Positions 63,099-64,000 of a stretch of DNA of 64,000 nucleotides are shown here, one piece after another. Made by a program: the position numbers and the translations under genes. Under the pieces are notes generated by a model. That model did not search any database and had not been told where the DNA came from. It saw only the letters and a program-made list of their open reading frames with translations. This DNA comes from Nitrospira sp. CR1.2 (GTDB lineage Bacteria; Nitrospirota; Nitrospiria; Nitrospirales; Nitrospiraceae): positions 32,886 to 96,885 of the forward strand of contig WIAG01000009.1 of NCBI GenBank assembly GCA_014055495.1, read 5' to 3'. The stretch's first letter is position 1, and each line of letters starts with the position of its first letter.

Positions 63099-63602
63099 AT
63101 GTCCGTTGATAGCTCTCTCGGTTCCTCGAACGGTGGACGGCCACTGAGCCCGGTTCGGAAATACGGCATCCCGCGGTACCGTGTCACGCTGGTGCGAGAA
63201 GGTCGTGCCATTCCGGCTGCGGAATCGGTGCATACATCGGAAGGCGCTGCGGCGATTCTCCGGCCGTTGTTTGCCCATCTGGACCGGGAACAATTCCTGA
63301 TCTGTGGTCTTGATGCCAAGCACAAGCTCATTGGTATCAATGTCGTCTCGACTGGTTCGCTCAATCTGACCATCGTCCATCCTCGCGAGGTCTTCAAACC
63401 ACTGATCCTCATGAATGCCGGCGCCTGGATTTGTGCCCACAATCACCCCTCCAGTGACATCACGCCGAGCCCCGAAGACCGCGTCCTGACCAAACGACTG
63501 CGCGAGGCGGCTGATCTGTTCGGCATTCCGCTGCTGGACCATCTCATCCTCGCCGAAGAGCGCTATTACAGCTTTGCCGACCAAGGCTGGCCTGGCGCTT
63601 AG
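63099..63602 (+). CDS. RadC/JAB-domain protein
   Basis: A 167-residue protein with the metal-binding JAB motif HNHPSSDITPSPED near residue 113 and an upstream Glu in REQFLICGLD near 66. It lacks the N-terminal helix-hairpin-helix of chromosomal RadC, so it is the short form common on plasmids, phages and integrative elements. Its biological role is uncertain; deubiquitinase-like or DNA-associated activity is proposed for relatives. It is on the opposite strand to the coat-like genes and overlaps the end of one by three bases. Confidence 0.88.
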   Translation: MSVDSSLGSSNGGRPLSPVRKYGIPRYRVTLVREGRAIPAAESVHTSEGAAAILRPLFAHLDREQFLICGLDAKHKLIGINVVSTGSLNLTIVHPREVFKPLILMNAGAWICAHNHPSSDITPSPEDRVLTKRLREAADLFGIPLLDHLILAEERYYSFADQGWPGA

Positions 63603-63727
63603 CGCAGCAACCGCAATACCCAGGCTGCCCCGGCCGCCACCAGGGCGAGCCCGATCGCTGCCGTCCCCCAGGCGACCAGGTCGACAGCCAGCGCATTGCC
63701 AATGGTGTGAATTTGTTGCGCCGTCAT
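63599..63727 (-). CDS. Coat-like small membrane protein, no signal peptide
   Basis: A 42-residue protein with a short polar start (MTAQQIHTIGNALA), one helix (VDLVAWGTAAIGLALVAAG) and a basic end (WVLRLLR). Its helix follows the same pattern as the next gene (D-L-x2-W-x-T-A-x-I-G-x-A-L). Size and lack of signal recall the Pf3 phage coat protein. The Shine-Dalgarno GGAG lies seven bases upstream. Confidence 0.7.
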   Translation of the reverse strand: MTAQQIHTIGNALAVDLVAWGTAAIGLALVAAGAAWVLRLLR

Positions 63728-63774
63728 GTAGGAACTCCTTTGCCATTTCCTGACCGCCTCGATTGGGAGTAAAG

Positions 63775-63800
63775 GAGGCAGGCTGCTGCCAGCCTGCCTC
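63775..63800 (-). terminator. Hairpin terminator between coat-like genes
   Basis: GAGGCAGGCT (63775-63784) pairs perfectly with AGCCTGCCTC (63791-63800) around a six-base loop. On the minus strand it is followed by CTTTACT, a short T-containing tract. It lies 12 bp downstream of the coat-like gene at 63813. Filamentous phages place a terminator right after the major coat gene. Confidence 0.6.
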
Positions 63801-63812
63801 GATGGCTTTCTC

Positions 63813-64000
63813 TTAGCCCACAATTGCGCGGACGCGCTTAAAGGCGTAGATCGCCAATGCCACGCCAATCAAGGCCGTGGCCCACAAGAGCAGATCGGCC
63901 CGCACCGTGGCCACATCTGCCGACACCGGAAACAACTGCGCTTGCGACAGCGCCGGGACACCCAAGGCGAATACGAACGCCATGAGCAACCCCCCAAGCC
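63813..64000 (-). CDS. Inovirus-type major coat protein precursor, partial
   Basis: The reading frame runs off the right edge, so the start is missing. A signal peptide ends in ALSQA; the mature part is about 41 residues: an amphipathic N-terminal piece (QLFPVSADVATVRA), one helix (DLLLWATALIGVALAIYAF) and a basic tail (KRVRAIVG). This is the layout of filamentous-phage pVIII/CoaB proteins. A conjugative pilin is a less likely alternative because there is only one helix. Confidence 0.72.
   Translation of the reverse strand, partial: LGGLLMAFVFALGVPALSQAQLFPVSADVATVRADLLLWATALIGVALAIYAFKRVRAIVG

Noticed and set aside
62898-63746. 282-codon minus-strand frame across the hairpin region and RadC-like gene
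   Set aside because: It covers the structured noncoding segment and is antisense to a clear JAB domain; its peptide has no domain-like pattern.
60830-64000. Second attachment repeat inside the window
   Set aside because: I looked for the tRNA 3' end sequence (GTTGGGGACACCA) elsewhere and found no second copy, so the element's right end must be outside.
1-64000. CRISPR array or rRNA operon
   Set aside because: No regularly spaced direct repeats and no rRNA-like sequence were found; only one tRNA is recognisable.

Overview
This 64 kb window is a chromosomal piece from a GC-rich (about 60% by eye) Gram-negative bacterium. Outer-membrane efflux channels, lipoproteins and beta-barrel proteins support the Gram-negative call. 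The gene set (phosphoketolase next to acetate kinase, NDH-2, cupredoxins, an NnrS-like/hemerythrin/DUF59 group, DUF5069, LemA/DUF2207, many small lipoproteins) looks most like a Nitrospira-type nitrite oxidiser. That genus assignment is inference, since no marker gene is present.

Layout. 0-5.7 kb: acetate kinase, phosphoketolase, a HAD hydrolase and a Tat-exported aldo/keto reductase. 5.9-12 kb: a transglycosylase-like protein, a secreted DUF4124-like protein, a VapBC-type toxin-antitoxin pair with its promoter/operator, a 187-bp IS630-type MITE, an outer-membrane protein and an acetyltransferase. 12.3-15.7 kb: a giant membrane protein with a C-terminal helical, glycosidase-like half. 15.7-18.2 kb: a low-GC PaeR7I/XhoI-family restriction-modification pair whose endonuclease appears to start at ATT. 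18.3-25.7 kb: an O-methyltransferase, DUF5069, DUF1328, LemA/DUF2207, a frameshifted DUF4188 gene and a flavin-binding/GAF pair. 25.8-32.4 kb: a double cupredoxin, a sigma-54 activator, NDH-2, a DedA-rhodanese fusion and a TerB-COQ4 fusion. 32.6-38.6 kb: RND efflux operon 1 with an embedded STAS-like protein. 38.8-40.8 kb: hemerythrin, NnrS-like and DUF59 genes, probably for nitrosative stress. 40.9-47.6 kb: an ECF42 sigma factor with its typical DGPF (YCII), VOC, BNR-repeat, MoaD, DUF1579 and lipoprotein gene train, and a matching promoter. 47.8-53.6 kb: RND efflux operon 2. 53.8-58.6 kb: small membrane proteins, a zinc-ribbon protein, a PilZ-like protein, a DUF2235 hydrolase and lipoproteins. 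58.7-60.6 kb: the glycogen branching enzyme. 60.8 kb to the end: a tRNA-Glu gene with an integrated element.

The most notable region is the last 3.2 kb. A large serine recombinase reads into the 3' half of tRNA-Glu. Beyond it lie an accessory gene, a strongly folded noncoding segment of three stem-loops (one masks a ribosome-binding site), a RadC/JAB gene, a hairpin terminator and two related small single-helix proteins resembling filamentous-phage coat proteins. I read this as the left end of an inovirus-like prophage that continues past base 64000.

The ECF42 regulon is the other coherent system: sigma factor, a 20-bp palindrome, a TGTCGA-N16-CGAC promoter, then co-oriented target genes. 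Repeated themes are efflux, redox and NO handling, and small intergenic structures (dyads, a MITE, twin hairpins) that look regulatory or mobile.
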